Below, piece by piece: positions 1 through 7,044 of a stretch of 19,658 nucleotides of DNA. Under the pieces are notes generated by a model. It saw only the letters and a list, made by a program, of their open reading frames with translations, made no database searches and was not told the DNA's origin. Numbering within the stretch: the stretch's first letter is position 1; every line of letters starts with the position of its first letter. The translations under genes were made by a program, and so were the position numbers. This DNA comes from Desulfobulbaceae bacterium UBA5611. GTDB lineage: Bacteria > Desulfobacterota > Desulfobulbia > Desulfobulbales > Desulfocapsaceae. The DNA is taken from positions 12,925 to 32,582 of the forward strand of contig DIKT01000036.1 of assembly GCA_002424635.1 (NCBI GenBank), written 5' to 3'.

Positions 1-1803
1 GTAACCTTCATGTCCATTGCCCCGGAACATCCTTTGATCGAGACCCTGATCACCGGTTCGGCACAAGAAGAGGCCATCCGGAATTTTATTGATGCTATCA
101 TCAAGGAAAAGCAGCAACTGAAACCGGATGAAGAACAGGACAAAAAAGGCATCTTCACCGGACGCTATTGCCTCAATCCCTTTAATGGTGACAGGATACC
201 CATCTATGTGGCCAATTTTGTGCTCATGGGATACGGCACCGGCGCAGTAATGGCCGTGCCCGCTCATGACCAACGCGATTTTGAATTTGCCCGGAAATAT
301 GACTTGCCCATCAAGCCGGTAGTTATTCCTGAAGGCACGACCAGCAAGACAAGCGTGGTCTCTGAATTTGCGAAAAAAAATAATCTGGTCATCAAGCCGG
401 TTGTCATCCAGGAAGACACGACCATCCAGGCAAGAAATATGATGGCCGCAGCCCTTGAGCCAGGCCTGCTTGTTGACTCCGGGGCTTTCAGTGGCCTGTT
501 TTCTACCGAGGCCAAACAGGCCATTATCGATCATGCCACCATGCACGGTTTTGGTAAGGCCCATACCACTTACAGGTTGCGCGACTGGGGCATTTCCCGG
601 CAGCGCTATTGGGGGGCGCCGATCCCCATGATTCATTGCGAACAATGCGGAGTCCAACCGGTGCCGGTGGAACAACTGCCGCTGGTCCTGCCGGAAGATG
701 TCGATGCCGAGCAGAATACCTGCTCTCCTCTGCACCAGCGTGAATCCTTTATTAAGACCACCTGCCCTGCCTGTGGCGGCCCGGCGCGGCGTGAGACCGA
801 TACCATGGATACCTTTGTCGAATCATCCTGGTATTTTGTCCGTTATACCTGCCCGCGTTTCACCGACGCCCCCATTGACCGGGCCAAGGCCTCACACTGG
901 CTGCCGGTAGACCAGTATATCGGCGGAGTTGAACATGCTATTCTCCATCTGCTCTATTCTCGTTTTTTCACCAAGGTCCTCCGTGATCTGGGCTATATCG
1001 ACATCGACGAGCCGTTCACCAACCTCCTGACCCAGGGCATGGTGATCAAGGATGGCGCCAAGATGTCCAAATCGAAAGGCAATGTTGTTGACCCCGATGA
1101 TCTGATCAATGAATATGGGGCCGATACGGTCCGCCTGTTCAGTCTGTTTGCCGCTCCGCCGGAAAAAGATCTGGAATGGAACGCCAAGGGGGTTGAAGGG
1201 GCCTTTCGCTTCCTCAACCGCATTTATCGCTATGTCATGGGTTTCAAGGAACGCCTGAGCCATACCGATGGCAAGATCGAGATGCGCTGTGAGGCTGACC
1301 AGACCCTGCATCGTAAAACCCACCAGACTATCCAGCGGGTGACTTTAAATATTGAAAGCAATTTCCACTTTAATACCGCTATCAGTGGGGTCATGGAACT
1401 GTTCAATACCCTGACCACCCTGGCCCCGCTGGACGGAGATAAACGTCTGGACCAGCTGAGCCCGGCTTTGATACAGGAGGCGGTTGATACTATACTTCTT
1501 TTGCTGTCCCCTATGGTGCCGCATTTTTGTGCCGAACTCTGGCAACAGATCGGGAACCACCAGGCTATCGATCAGCAACAATGGCCTATCCTTGATGTCG
1601 AGGCCGCTAAAGAAGAAAAACTGACCCTTGTCATTCAGGTCAATGGTAAGGTTCGTTCCCGTCTGCAAGTGGCAGTTGCTATCGATGATGAGGTTATCAA
1701 AGATATGGCGCTGCAGGACGAGAATATCCAGAAAATTATTGCCGGGCAGTCGGTCAAAAAGATTATTGTTGTGCAGAAGAAGCTTGTCAATATTGTTATT
1801 TAA
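1..1803 (+). CDS. leuS: Leucyl-tRNA synthetase, C-terminal ~600 residues (5' end outside window)
   Basis: Class Ia synthetase that charges tRNA-Leu with leucine in the cytoplasm. The frame is open from base 1, so the first ATG at 10 is internal. The visible part starts inside the CP1 editing domain (APEHPL, then GTGAVMAVPAHDQRD). It continues through the RLRDWGISRQRYWGAPIP block, a four-Cys zinc module (CEQCG at 637-651 and CPACG at 763-777), the catalytic-core block GGVEHAILHLLYSRFF, the KMSKS loop (1060-1074), the anticodon-binding helical domain and the C-terminal VQVNGKVR-type domain. Roughly 260 N-terminal residues (HIGH motif, half of the Rossmann fold) lie upstream. The Leu-specific insertion that E. 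coli has before KMSKS is absent. One oddity is a 27-codon diverged tandem duplication in the editing domain (283-444). lptE follows 169 bp later, a gene order also seen in gammaproteobacteria. Identity is certain. Confidence 0.98.
   Translation, partial: VTFMSIAPEHPLIETLITGSAQEEAIRNFIDAIIKEKQQLKPDEEQDKKGIFTGRYCLNPFNGDRIPIYVANFVLMGYGTGAVMAVPAHDQRDFEFARKYDLPIKPVVIPEGTTSKTSVVSEFAKKNNLVIKPVVIQEDTTIQARNMMAAALEPGLLVDSGAFSGLFSTEAKQAIIDHATMHGFGKAHTTYRLRDWGISRQRYWGAPIPMIHCEQCGVQPVPVEQLPLVLPEDVDAEQNTCSPLHQRESFIKTTCPACGGPARRETDTMDTFVESSWYFVRYTCPRFTDAPIDRAKASHWLPVDQYIGGVEHAILHLLYSRFFTKVLRDLGYIDIDEPFTNLLTQGMVIKDGAKMSKSKGNVVDPDDLINEYGADTVRLFSLFAAPPEKDLEWNAKGVEGAFRFLNRIYRYVMGFKERLSHTDGKIEMRCEADQTLHRKTHQTIQRVTLNIESNFHFNTAISGVMELFNTLTTLAPLDGDKRLDQLSPALIQEAVDTILLLLSPMVPHFCAELWQQIGNHQAIDQQQWPILDVEAAKEEKLTLVIQVNGKVRSRLQVAVAIDDEVIKDMALQDENIQKIIAGQSVKKIIVVQKKLVNIVI
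283..444 (+). repeat. Diverged tandem duplication (2 x 81 bp) inside leuS
   Basis: Copy 1 is 283-363 and copy 2 is 364-444, both exactly 27 codons and in frame. Both begin gaatttgc and share the protein pattern EFA-(R/K)-K-x-x-L-x-IKPVVI-x-E-x-TT. By hand count, 14 of the first 20 residues are identical. E. coli LeuRS has a single EFASKYGLNIKPVI here, so the second copy is an added segment just after the HDQRD editing motif. The copies have diverged at synonymous and non-synonymous positions, so this is not a recent assembly artefact. Confidence 0.85.
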
Positions 1804-1920
1804 GGATATTTTAAATGAAATTTTTCTTACTGTTTAAAGTGTTTAATAGGTTATTTTGCCTTTTTAAACTACCAAAACAGTTAATTTCACAGCTTGTTTT
1901 TGATCATCTTTGCTAATAAT

Positions 1921-1937
1921 GGCTATTTCTGATAGCC
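1921..1937 (+). other. Small hairpin between leuS and lptE
   Basis: GGCTAT (1921-1926), a 5-nt loop, then ATAGCC (1932-1937) gives a perfect 6-bp stem 35 bp before the lptE start. No U tract follows, so it does not look like a terminator. It could affect mRNA stability or lptE translation, but nothing more can be read from it. The rest of 1804-1972 is AT-rich and has no ORF or convincing promoter. Confidence 0.3.
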
Positions 1938-1972
1938 AGCCCCTAAACTTTATACCTAATTGGAGTTAACTG

Positions 1973-2500
1973 TTGAAAACAATACTTGGTCTCAGTTCGC
2001 TTTTTCTCCTGACAGCCTTGTTGCTTAATGGCTGTGGCTATCATAATCCTTACGTCTATACGGGGCCTGAAAAATCCATATACGTAACTCATTGGAAGAA
2101 CAGAACAAATGCGCTACAACTTGACACCAAAATTTATCAGACATTAACCCACTGGTTCCAAAAATCCAACTCACTGAAAGTAACCAATGAAAAGGCAGGG
2201 GCCGATCTCATCCTGGCCGGCGAGATCATCTCTATTCAGCTGCCCAGTCTCTCCTATGGTGCTGATAACAATGCTACGGAAGTAAAAATCATCCTCACCG
2301 TTCGTTACATCCTTAAAGACCTCAAGACTGATCAAGTGCTGCTTGAGGTGCCCCAGGAAACCTGGAGCGAATATGCGAGGATCACCAACAGTTCAATGGT
2401 CACGGTCAACAATGAAGAAAAGGCCTTAACAACCATTATAGAGAATCTTTCGGAAAAGATATATATGAAGGCCCTCGGCAAAATATCAGCGATGAAATAA
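1973..2500 (+). CDS. lptE: LPS-assembly lipoprotein LptE
   Basis: Outer-membrane lipoprotein expected to plug and stabilise LptD, the LPS translocon. The start is a TTG at 1973, preceded by TGGAG at 1961-1965. This start gives a good type II signal peptide with lipobox L-N-G-C, so Cys21 would be the lipidated residue, followed by GYHNPYVY as in other LptE/RlpB proteins (CGYxF/Y). At 175 residues it matches the usual LptE length (about 170-195). The body carries the family pattern: a short mixed alpha/beta domain with I-x-V-x-x-W-x-N-R-T near residue 37 and an A-D-L-I-L-x-G-E-I beta strand. The position after leuS supports the call, since leuS-lptE is a common neighbour pair. Overall conservation in this family is low, so identity rests on lipobox, size, motif and synteny together. 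Confidence 0.8.
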   Translation: MKTILGLSSLFLLTALLLNGCGYHNPYVYTGPEKSIYVTHWKNRTNALQLDTKIYQTLTHWFQKSNSLKVTNEKAGADLILAGEIISIQLPSLSYGADNNATEVKIILTVRYILKDLKTDQVLLEVPQETWSEYARITNSSMVTVNNEEKALTTIIENLSEKIYMKALGKISAMK

Positions 2501-2514
2501 TTGCCGCGGCAATT
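2499..2514. repeat. Perfect 16-bp palindrome over the lptE stop
   Basis: aattgccgcggcaatt is an exact dyad without a loop. It overlaps the lptE stop codon and lies just before the terminator A tract. It may be chance, or a protein-binding dyad. No function can be assigned. Confidence 0.4.
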
Positions 2515-2517
2515 CTT

Positions 2518-2554
2518 AAAAAAAAGGCCATCCGCTCAGGATGGCCTTTTTTTT
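2518..2554. terminator. Bidirectional intrinsic terminator between lptE and transketolase
   Basis: The stem is GGCCATCC (2526-2533), the loop GCTCA, and the return arm GGATGGCC (2539-2546). It is flanked by eight A (2518-2525) and eight T (2547-2554). A perfect 8-bp GC-rich stem with T tracts on both strands fits termination of lptE rightward and of the transketolase, which ends at 2570, leftward. Confidence 0.92.
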
Positions 2555-2569
2555 ATTTTACAGAAGTGT

Positions 2570-4501
2570 TTACAGCAGCTCTGCTACGGTGGCAGCAATG
2601 GAGCTGGCATCCAGACCTTGCTTGGCATATAATTCAGCCGGCTGCCCCGACCCGCCATAATGCTGGACCCCGCATCTTTTGAAAGGTATTGACTGGCCTG
2701 ACTCGGCCAGTACTAACGCGACCATAGCCCCCAATCCGGTATCAATATGATGGTCTTCTACTGTGACTATCGGTCCGTTGGCAGCCGCCTCCAGTATCGC
2801 CTCCTTGTCGAGAGGGACCAGGGAGGCCATGTTTAAGACGCCAATAGATTTTCCCTCTTTGATCAGCAGGCTCCAGGCCTCCATAACCGCTGGCGTGAGC
2901 GCCCCATAGGTCAAAATGGTAGCATCAGAACCACGCCGCAGCCAGTCCGCTTTTCCTGCCTGAAAGGTGTAATCGGTACCATAGAAGGGAGCGCCATCCT
3001 CTGTCAGAATCACCGGAGTGATGGAGCGCCCCATGCCGACAAAAACATTGCCGGCATGAGAGGCGGCAAACCGGATAATCCGGTCAGTCTGATTGGGATC
3101 AGCCGGCATAAACACAGAAAATCGGAAAAAGTTACGTGTCAGCCCCAGATAATCTATACACTGGTGGGTAGGGCCATCCTCACCGACATCGAGGCCGACA
3201 TGAGTAGCCACCACCTTGACATTCGTATGGTTAAAGTCATTGATACGCGTTTGATTATAGGCTTCAGAGAGGGCAAACACTCCGAAGGTACTGAAAAAAG
3301 GCACCATACTCACCGAACTCATGCCTCCGGCCATGCTTGCGGCATGATGTTCCTGGATACCGGCCTCAATATAGGCGTCGGGTGAATGCTTGCGAAATCC
3401 TCCCATCTTGACTGAACCTTCCAGATCACAGGAGATACCGGTTATTTTGATTACCCCATCAATATTGTTGACCTCGGCTAATCCCTGCAGGGCATTACCA
3501 TAGGCCGACCGGTTATCTGTCTTACTGTCAGGACCATAGAGAACAGGGGTGCCGGCGGCAATAACCGGGGCTTGGGACACAAATTGTTGAATGGTATGAG
3601 TAGCCACCGGTTGAGAGCGCACGGTCTGCCATTTCTCAAAATCATTGACCACCCCCAATTCCTGCAGAGCATCGGCCAGCATGGCTTTATTAAGCGGTGA
3701 ACCATGATATTTGGCCAGATTTTCCATAAAGGAAATACCCTTGCCCATGATGGTGCGGGCCACAATCACCGTCGGCTTGCCGCAAGGTTTGGTATAAGCA
3801 TCAGCAAAGGCCCGGAAATAACTGTTACAGTCGTGACCGTCTTCCAAATACTTGACGTCCCAGTGATTGGTAGCATACATGGCCCTGATCGACTGCGGCA
3901 TAATCTCGCTGGTCGCACCGCAGATCTGCAGATGATTGCGGTCAATAACCACAATAAGATTATCAAGCTGATATTTATTAGCAAACCGCAGGGCCTCACA
4001 GATCTGGCCCTTTTGCTGTTCACCATCGCCCATAAAGACAATAACTTTGTTGGGGCGCTTCTGGATCTTGAAGGCATGGGCAATACCGACAGCCGTCGAC
4101 AGACCTTGGCCCAGATTGCCGGTATCCCATTCAACCCCTGGCACAATACGCTCCACATGACCGGGGAAACCGGAATCAGTACGACGAAAGCCAGCCAGAA
4201 AATCTTCCTCAGTGAAGTAACCATGTTCCGCCAAGGTAGAATAAACACCTGGTGAGATATGGCCCATGCTGATAATAACCCGATCTCTTTCTTCCATAGC
4301 CGGATTGTTGGCATCATGTTTGATACAGGCGTAGGTCACAAGCAGCATATCGAGAGAAGAAAGAGAGCCGCCGGGATGACCGGAGGCAGCCAGACTGGTG
4401 GAAAGCAGGATATTTTTGGCGCAACGAACACGCATTTCACGCAATCCCTGTAATTCTTGGCTGGACAATTCACTTGATTGCATATTTAACTGCTGTGTCA
4501 T
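2570..4501 (-). CDS. tkt: Transketolase
   Basis: Thiamine-diphosphate enzyme that moves two-carbon ketol units between sugar phosphates in the non-oxidative pentose phosphate pathway. At 643 residues it is a full single-chain enzyme, near the usual ~660. In order it shows SGHPGGSLSS near residue 40, the ThDP/Mg motif GDGEQQKGQ ending in VIDRN near residues 158-189, a variable linker, the pyrimidine domain with IQEHHAASMAGGMS and the substrate loop DGPTHQ, and the C-terminal domain. The start ATG at 4501 has a GGAG (complement of 4507-4510) seven bases upstream. The GDGEQQKGQ and GIQEHH wording is closer to the split, archaeal or Thermotoga-like N/C transketolase pairs than to E. coli TktA, so this may be a fused form of that subtype. 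It stands alone, divergent from dusB. Confidence 0.93.
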   Translation of the reverse strand: MTQQLNMQSSELSSQELQGLREMRVRCAKNILLSTSLAASGHPGGSLSSLDMLLVTYACIKHDANNPAMEERDRVIISMGHISPGVYSTLAEHGYFTEEDFLAGFRRTDSGFPGHVERIVPGVEWDTGNLGQGLSTAVGIAHAFKIQKRPNKVIVFMGDGEQQKGQICEALRFANKYQLDNLIVVIDRNHLQICGATSEIMPQSIRAMYATNHWDVKYLEDGHDCNSYFRAFADAYTKPCGKPTVIVARTIMGKGISFMENLAKYHGSPLNKAMLADALQELGVVNDFEKWQTVRSQPVATHTIQQFVSQAPVIAAGTPVLYGPDSKTDNRSAYGNALQGLAEVNNIDGVIKITGISCDLEGSVKMGGFRKHSPDAYIEAGIQEHHAASMAGGMSSVSMVPFFSTFGVFALSEAYNQTRINDFNHTNVKVVATHVGLDVGEDGPTHQCIDYLGLTRNFFRFSVFMPADPNQTDRIIRFAASHAGNVFVGMGRSITPVILTEDGAPFYGTDYTFQAGKADWLRRGSDATILTYGALTPAVMEAWSLLIKEGKSIGVLNMASLVPLDKEAILEAAANGPIVTVEDHHIDTGLGAMVALVLAESGQSIPFKRCGVQHYGGSGQPAELYAKQGLDASSIAATVAELL

Positions 4502-4619
4502 ATAGTCTCCAAAATAGAAATAAAAAAAATATGGATGTGTTAGGTTGTTTATTCACATATAAAAAAATAACTTTAGAACAACACAACTGAATTAACCGAC
4601 GTTAAGGATAGACCCACAT

Positions 4620-4648
4620 TTAACGTGCTTAACAAATCCTGCTAGAAT
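4620..4648 (+). promoter_or_regulatory. Sigma-70-type promoter for the dusB-rarA-selenoprotein operon
   Basis: TTAACG (4620-4625) as -35, a 17-bp spacer, and TAGAAT (4643-4648) as -10 with an extended TGc just before it (4640-4642). Predicted transcription start is near 4655, about 58 nt before dusB. It matches 4/6 and 5/6 of the consensus hexamers with ideal spacing. Confidence 0.55.
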
Positions 4649-4712
4649 ACATAGTAAAAAATTAAACATCCACAAAATACTCTGTTTGTAAAAAAATATC
4701 AGCGGTAAATAC

Positions 4713-5711
4713 ATGCTTCAAATCGCCAACCTGACTTTTAAATCTCCCTTTGTCCTTGCCCCGCTGGCCGGTTATACGGACCTTCCTTTTCGCCGGCTTT
4801 GCCATGAGTTCGGAGCAGCCCTTGTTGTTTCCGAGATGATCAGCTGTCATGGTCTGGTCTACCAACAGGCCAAGACCAAAGCCATGCTGGCCTCACATCC
4901 TGCAGAAAGGCCTGTCTCTTTCCAGCTTTTTGGGGCCGATCCGACAATAATGGGTCAGGCCGCAGCCCTTCTCAGCTCTTGTCAACCCGACCTGATTGAT
5001 ATCAACATGGGCTGCCCTGTCAAAAAAGTGACTAAACGGGGGGCAGGCGCCGCCCTGATGCTTGAGCCGCAGCTGGCAATGGCTATTCTGACCAATGTCA
5101 TCAAAAACAGCACAGTTCCGGTGACCGTGAAAATTAGAATCGGGGCTGACAGCCAGCATATATCAGCAGTTGATTTTGCCCGCAGGGCTGAAGATGCCGG
5201 AGCTGCCGCTATCACGGTACATGGCCGCACCTGGGCACAAGGATTTACCGGAACAGCAGACTGGGAGGTCATCGCTCAGGTGAAGGAGGCTGTGTCTCTG
5301 CCGGTCATTGGTAATGGTGACATCCAGTCCCATGCCCAGGGTTGGGAGATGATGCATAAAACCGGCTGCGATGGTATCATGATCGGCCGGGCAGCCCTGG
5401 GCAACCCCTGGGCCTTTTCTCCCGGCGGCAAACCTGCCGAGCTCTCAGATCTGTTAGATGGCATCTTCCGCCATCTGGAGTTGATCGAGCAGTCGCTGCC
5501 GGCAGGATACATGCCCGGCTGTGTCAAGAATCATCTGGGCCGCTATTTCAAGGCACAGCCCGATAGTGCCAGCTACCGGAAAATGATCTATGACTGTAAA
5601 GATCTGCCAGCCCTGCGCCAGACTCTGTCATCAATCAGGGCCAGCCAGCATAATCAACAGCAACCGCGACAAATTCAGCCATATGACCATCGACAAATCC
5701 CCACTGCATAG
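4713..5711 (+). CDS. dusB: tRNA-dihydrouridine synthase (DusB/Dus family)
   Basis: FMN-dependent enzyme that reduces specific uridines in the tRNA D-loop. The protein (332 aa) opens with the family signature LAPLAGYTDLPFRRLCHEFGA. It then shows SEM near residue 40, the NMGCPVKKV block with catalytic-type Cys101, the FMN-contacting lysine in TVKIRIG, HGRT near residue 168, and the phosphate-binding IGNGDI and GCDGIMIGRAALGNPW segments. A C-terminal helical tRNA-binding domain follows. The ~25 C-terminal residues are Gln-rich and lie partly in the region overlapping rarA. No strong ribosome-binding site precedes ATG 4713. It is the first gene of an operon in which rarA begins before dusB ends. 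The NMGCP and KKV wording favours DusB, but the subgroup is less certain than the family. Confidence 0.93.
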   Translation: MLQIANLTFKSPFVLAPLAGYTDLPFRRLCHEFGAALVVSEMISCHGLVYQQAKTKAMLASHPAERPVSFQLFGADPTIMGQAAALLSSCQPDLIDINMGCPVKKVTKRGAGAALMLEPQLAMAILTNVIKNSTVPVTVKIRIGADSQHISAVDFARRAEDAGAAAITVHGRTWAQGFTGTADWEVIAQVKEAVSLPVIGNGDIQSHAQGWEMMHKTGCDGIMIGRAALGNPWAFSPGGKPAELSDLLDGIFRHLELIEQSLPAGYMPGCVKNHLGRYFKAQPDSASYRKMIYDCKDLPALRQTLSSIRASQHNQQQPRQIQPYDHRQIPTA

Positions 5712-7044
5712 CTCCTCCCCTCTGGCTGAACGCATGCGTCCCCGCACCCTTGAGGACTTTGCCGGTCAGGAGACCCTGCTGGGGCCGGGTAAAATGCTGA
5801 GTACGGTGATCGGCGCCGGAGCCCTCCCCTCCCTTATTCTCTGGGGGCCGCCGGGAACAGGTAAGACCACCCTGGCCAGAATCCTGGCCGAATCAACTTC
5901 TGCCTCGTTTGTCTTTTTCTCGGCCGTGCTCTCAGGGGTAAAAGAAGTACGGCAGATAGTCGACAAAGCCGAACACCTCCGCATGACTGAAAACAGGGCT
6001 ACTGTTTTTTTCATTGACGAGATCCACCGCTTCAATAAAAGTCAGCAGGATGCCTTTTTGCCCCATGTGGAATCAGGCCTCTTTACCCTCATTGGGGCCA
6101 CTACTGAGAATCCCTCTTTTCATGTGACCGCCCCGCTGCTTTCCCGCTGCCGGGTTCTGGTCCTCCATGCCTTGGAGCGGGAACACCTGCGCAGCATCTT
6201 TCTGCGCGCCCTGACCGATCCGAAAAACGGCCTGGGCCAGTATCATCTCCACTGCACCGATGATGCTCTGGACCAGTTGATCAGTCTGGCAGATGGAGAC
6301 GCCAGAATGGGACTTAATATCCTGGAAATCGCAGCCACCCTGGCCCTGCACCGTTATCAAATGACGCCTGCGGCAAAATCACCGCTCATCACTAGCGACG
6401 ACATCGCCGAGGCGGGGCAACACAAATCTCTACGCTATGATAAGGATGGCGAAGAACATTATAATCTGATCTCGGCCCTCCATAAGTCCCTGCGGGACTC
6501 AGATCCGGATGGCGCCCTTTACTGGCTCTACCGGATGCTGGAGGCTGGCGAAGAGCCTCTTTATATCTGCCGTCGTCTTATTCGCTTTGCCTCGGAAGAT
6601 ATTGGTGTTGCCGACCCCCAAGCCCTCAGCCAGACTATCCACTGCCAACAGGCCTTCCAGACCCTGGGCAGCCCGGAAGGAACGCTGGCCCTGGCCCAGG
6701 CTGTCGTTTATCTCGCCACCGCCCCCAAAAGCAATGCCCTCTATACGGCGGAATCCGACCTGCGCCGCCAAATTGCCCGCACCGGTTCCTTGCCGGTGCC
6801 CATGCACCTGCGCAATGCTGCAACCAGTCTCATGAAAAAACTGGGCTACGGTAAGGGCTATCAGTATGCTCACGATCAGTCTCAGGGCTTGGTGGAGCAG
6901 AATCACCTGCCGCCGGAACTGGCTGGCACTTATTTTTATTCTCCGACTACCAGAGGCTATGAAGCTGTGATCAAAGACCGACTCAGCAAATGGCGTCAAA
7001 TCCTTCAACATAGAAAGCAGGAACATGATGAAACCAAAAAATAG
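5683..7044 (+). CDS. rarA: Replication-associated recombination ATPase RarA (MgsA)
   Basis: AAA+ clamp-loader-like ATPase that acts at stalled replication forks and interacts with SSB in other bacteria. I choose ATG 5683 (453 aa, close to the usual ~445) although the frame is open upstream to 5590, because the family normally begins just before LAERMRPRTLEDFAGQ. Visible motifs are Walker A GPPGTGKT (residues 55-62), Walker B FFIDEIHRFNK (near 109-119), sensor 1 GATTENPSF, an arginine finger in LLSRCRV, and the conserved C-terminal helical domain with LIRFASEDIGVADP and NAATSLMKKLGYGKGY. It overlaps the end of dusB by 29 bp, and its own last 17 bp overlap the start of the selenoprotein. Translational coupling along the operon is therefore likely. 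Confidence 0.95.
   Translation: MTIDKSPLHSSSPLAERMRPRTLEDFAGQETLLGPGKMLSTVIGAGALPSLILWGPPGTGKTTLARILAESTSASFVFFSAVLSGVKEVRQIVDKAEHLRMTENRATVFFIDEIHRFNKSQQDAFLPHVESGLFTLIGATTENPSFHVTAPLLSRCRVLVLHALEREHLRSIFLRALTDPKNGLGQYHLHCTDDALDQLISLADGDARMGLNILEIAATLALHRYQMTPAAKSPLITSDDIAEAGQHKSLRYDKDGEEHYNLISALHKSLRDSDPDGALYWLYRMLEAGEEPLYICRRLIRFASEDIGVADPQALSQTIHCQQAFQTLGSPEGTLALAQAVVYLATAPKSNALYTAESDLRRQIARTGSLPVPMHLRNAATSLMKKLGYGKGYQYAHDQSQGLVEQNHLPPELAGTYFYSPTTRGYEAVIKDRLSKWRQILQHRKQEHDETKK
7019..7030 (+). promoter_or_regulatory. Ribosome-binding site and tandem ATG inside the end of rarA
   Basis: AGGA (7019-7022) precedes two adjacent in-frame ATGs (7025 and 7028). Spacing is 2 nt to the first and 5 nt to the second, so 7028 is the better start. 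The site is embedded in the rarA coding end. It shows that translation of the next gene was meant to begin here, well upstream of the in-frame TGA at 7199. Confidence 0.6.

Noticed and set aside
1891..1920. Promoter before lptE (TTGTTT and TAATAA)
   Set aside because: Spacing is only 14-15 bp and the -35 match is poor.
3704..4317. Long open frames antisense to, and in another frame within, the transketolase gene
   Set aside because: They are composition shadows of a strongly conserved gene and show no family motif or ribosome-binding site.
5590..5682. A 31-residue N-terminal extension of rarA
   Set aside because: It lies wholly within dusB, does not resemble the RarA family, and the family start fits ATG 5683.
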